DNA of 7,180 bases. Origin: JBAXLO01 sp037134755 (GTDB lineage: Bacteria > Bacteroidota > Bacteroidia > Bacteroidales > JACABE01). The notes below the pieces were generated by a model. The model did no database searches and was not told the DNA's origin. It saw only the letters and a list, made by a program, of their open reading frames with translations. The position numbers were made by a program, and so were the translations under genes. Position 1 is the first letter of the stretch; the number at the start of each line of letters is the position of its first letter. The stretch covers positions 1 through 7,180 of the forward strand of contig JBAXLO010000222.1 in the NCBI GenBank assembly GCA_037134755.1. Direction: 5' to 3'. Shown piece by piece: positions 6,123 to 7,180 of the stretch.

Positions 6123-6731
6123 TTACATAATTGTTAAGAATACAGGTGGACAAAATTCTCCTTGATGGTCAGAGAAAACTACTGACAATGAAAATCCATA
6201 TTCTTTAAATTTTATTAAATCATTTATGGTACAACCTATTTTTCCTATATTTACCTGTGTAAATACAGATTTAAGCACATCTTCATTAATAAAATATCTT
6301 ATTACATAACTTTTTGCATTAGCAATACTTGGCCAATCTCCAATAGCTTCACCTGAGATTATACCTTGAGTAAAACCAAAGACTGCAGTTCCTGAATGTC
6401 CTTTAGGAGTATAAACATTAAAACCTGATTCAGCCATCTTAACTCCATCTCCAACACATTCCATCTCAACATAACTTACAAGTTGACGAAGCATATTTAA
6501 AAGTACAGTCCACGCAAGGTCTCTTAATTTTATTTTATTAGGATCTTTGTCCATAGCAGCTACTGCTTTTGTTTGAAAATCTTTAATAGCAGCATCAAAC
6601 TCAAGTTTGGTAAAAGGAGTGCTTCCAAATAATGTACATGCAAAAAGCAATAACGAAATGTACATTGCAAAATGAATTAGATCTGACCATCTATAATGAG
6701 GAAAGTCTAACATTACTCGTGACTTTGTCAT
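6123..6731 (-). CDS. Uncharacterised protein, helical domain plus fibronectin III-like domain
   Basis: This 202-residue protein has no known function. Residues about 16-95 look helical (DLIHFAMYISLLLFACTLFG, then AAIKDFQTKAVAAM and LLNMLRQLVSYVE); GDGVKMAESGF (94-104) is a turn-rich link. Residues about 118-200 look like a worn fibronectin III fold (SGEAIGDWPSIANAKSYVIRYF, later GCTINDLIKFKEYGFSLSVVFSD). I recognise this layout from a common family of roughly 200-residue hypothetical proteins in Bacteroidota, which start with a DLIxFAxxV helix and carry a WxxVxNAxSYxIxY motif. In this copy helix 1 (19-35) is unusually hydrophobic and could be mistaken for a membrane segment or signal anchor; by alignment I think it is a buried helix. 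The start codon ATG (6731-6729) lacks a Shine-Dalgarno and follows AT-rich DNA. The gene stands alone, convergent to the lectin gene, and lies between repeat elements. Confidence 0.75.
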   Translation of the reverse strand: MTKSRVMLDFPHYRWSDLIHFAMYISLLLFACTLFGSTPFTKLEFDAAIKDFQTKAVAAMDKDPNKIKLRDLAWTVLLNMLRQLVSYVEMECVGDGVKMAESGFNVYTPKGHSGTAVFGFTQGIISGEAIGDWPSIANAKSYVIRYFINEDVLKSVFTQVNIGKIGCTINDLIKFKEYGFSLSVVFSDHQGEFCPPVFLTIM

Positions 6732-6796
6732 GATATAATTATTTAAATTTTTTATTATTTATTTTATGATTTTAAACACCTCTATAAAATATATCT

Positions 6797-6869
6797 GTCA
6801 TTGCTATTGAAGTGTAGTAATCCTCAATCACATGATTACATTAGCCGCTTTTTACGACTTAGCAATGAC
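6797..6869. repeat. 73-bp imperfect inverted-repeat element
   Basis: GTCATTGCTA (6797-6806) and TAGCAATGAC (6860-6869) are perfect 10-bp inverted ends. Inside, GTAATC (6817-6822) faces GATTAC (6834-6839). The middle is only loosely complementary. It looks like a decayed copy of the CGTCATTGCGA-type intergenic repeats of Bacteroidota, a MITE- or REP-like element with no coding capacity. It sits about 66 bp upstream of the start of the 202-residue gene and could influence its leader or promoter, but nothing shows that it does. Confidence 0.7.
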
Positions 6870-7137
6870 GATAGAAATAACTCCCTGTTTTCGAGGAACT
6901 ATTTATTTAGTAGATATCTATATCATGAAAAATAATCAGATTCAGCCCAATATTGATGCTTACGATTGAATAATAATTTAAAAATGATTAAATGTACTCT
7001 ATATTTATTATAATTGATAAAGGCTAAGTTAAAATGCAAACCTTTTACATTATAAATAAAGTATTTAATATTAATGATTTGATGTATAATTGAGGGATTT
7101 AATTTTGATAAAATCAAGTATAAACCCACAAAAAGCG
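6870..7137. other. AT-rich intergenic DNA, no gene seen
   Basis: Very AT-rich DNA. The longest open frame is a 68-codon minus-strand frame from a GTG (7129-6923) with low-complexity Ile/Asn/Lys/Tyr content, which I do not accept as a gene. Only a 5-bp hairpin (TTGAT 7105-7109, ATCAA 7113-7117) was noted. I see no tRNA, terminator or credible promoter. Confidence 0.6.
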
Positions 7138-7175
7138 AATGCAGCGTTGCATTTCCCGATTGCAGCGTTGCATTT
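7138..7175. repeat. Two tandem copies of a 15-bp hairpin repeat at the window edge
   Basis: TGCAGCGTTGCATTT occurs at 7140-7154 and 7161-7175, a 21-bp period. Each copy can fold: AATGCA (7138-7143) with TGCATT (7148-7153) around GCGT in copy 1, and TGCA with TGCA in copy 2. The array may go on past the window. It shares CGTTGCAT with the palindrome at 6092-6119. Confidence 0.75.
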
Positions 7176-7180
7176 GTCGA

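Noticed and set aside
6123..6731. Membrane or signal-anchored protein
   Set aside because: Residues 19-35 are hydrophobic, but they align with the first helix of a family that is usually soluble there, and there is no basic start or cleavage site typical of a signal peptide.
6786..6793. TATATTTT on the minus strand as a -7 element for the 202-residue gene
   Set aside because: The nearest upstream TTG is about 31 bp away, outside the accepted spacing, and the match is expected by chance in such AT-rich DNA.
6923..7129. Minus-strand open frame of 68 codons starting with GTG
   Set aside because: AT-driven composition, a GTG start without support, no recognisable domain and no neighbouring operon. 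A decayed element fragment cannot be excluded, but there is no positive evidence for a gene.
7138..7175. Start of a CRISPR array or a plasmid iteron array
   Set aside because: Only two 15-bp units with a 6-bp gap are visible; the gap is too short for spacers and no replication gene is present.

Overview
The window reads as a piece of an AT-rich Bacteroidota chromosome. The best evidence is the secreted lectin/PKD protein at 3467-5677. It ends in a gliding-motility-type C-terminal domain, the sorting signal of type IX secretion (T9SS), which is essentially confined to this phylum. The run polyprenol-phosphate glycosyltransferase, dihydroorotase, DUF4296-type lipoprotein also fits this phylum, as do the lack of Shine-Dalgarno sequences before the starts and the many degenerate palindromic repeats between genes. 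I cannot place it below phylum level.

Left part (1-2095): the 3' end of a GT2 polyprenol/dolichol-phosphate mannosyltransferase-like gene is closed by a clear intrinsic terminator (317-347). Next come dihydroorotase (pyrimidine synthesis) and, 3 nt after its stop, a small lipoprotein; these two almost certainly share a transcript. Middle (2174-5677): an exported alkaline phosphatase of the short form with active-site His and Trp variants, then a 736-residue secreted protein with an L-type lectin domain, three PKD domains, two Ig-like modules and a T9SS C-terminal domain. Both act outside the cytoplasm; nothing shows that they work together.

Right part (5678-7180): a 445-bp stretch holds a mosaic of short degenerate repeats (5701-5938), a strong + strand terminator (5962-6000), a two-way terminator (6043-6078) and a near-perfect 28-bp palindrome (6092-6119). 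The palindrome stops 3 bp short of a convergent minus-strand gene (6123-6731) for an uncharacterised 202-residue protein with a helical N-terminal part and a fibronectin III-like C-terminal part. Upstream of that gene lie a 73-bp decayed inverted-repeat element (6797-6869), AT-rich DNA with no credible gene, and a two-copy hairpin repeat at the window edge (7138-7175) that shares the 8-mer CGTTGCAT with the 6092-6119 palindrome.

The genes are mostly recognisable housekeeping or surface functions. I see no convincing new defence or mobile system. The least explained content is the layered repeat DNA around the 202-residue gene, and that gene's own function.
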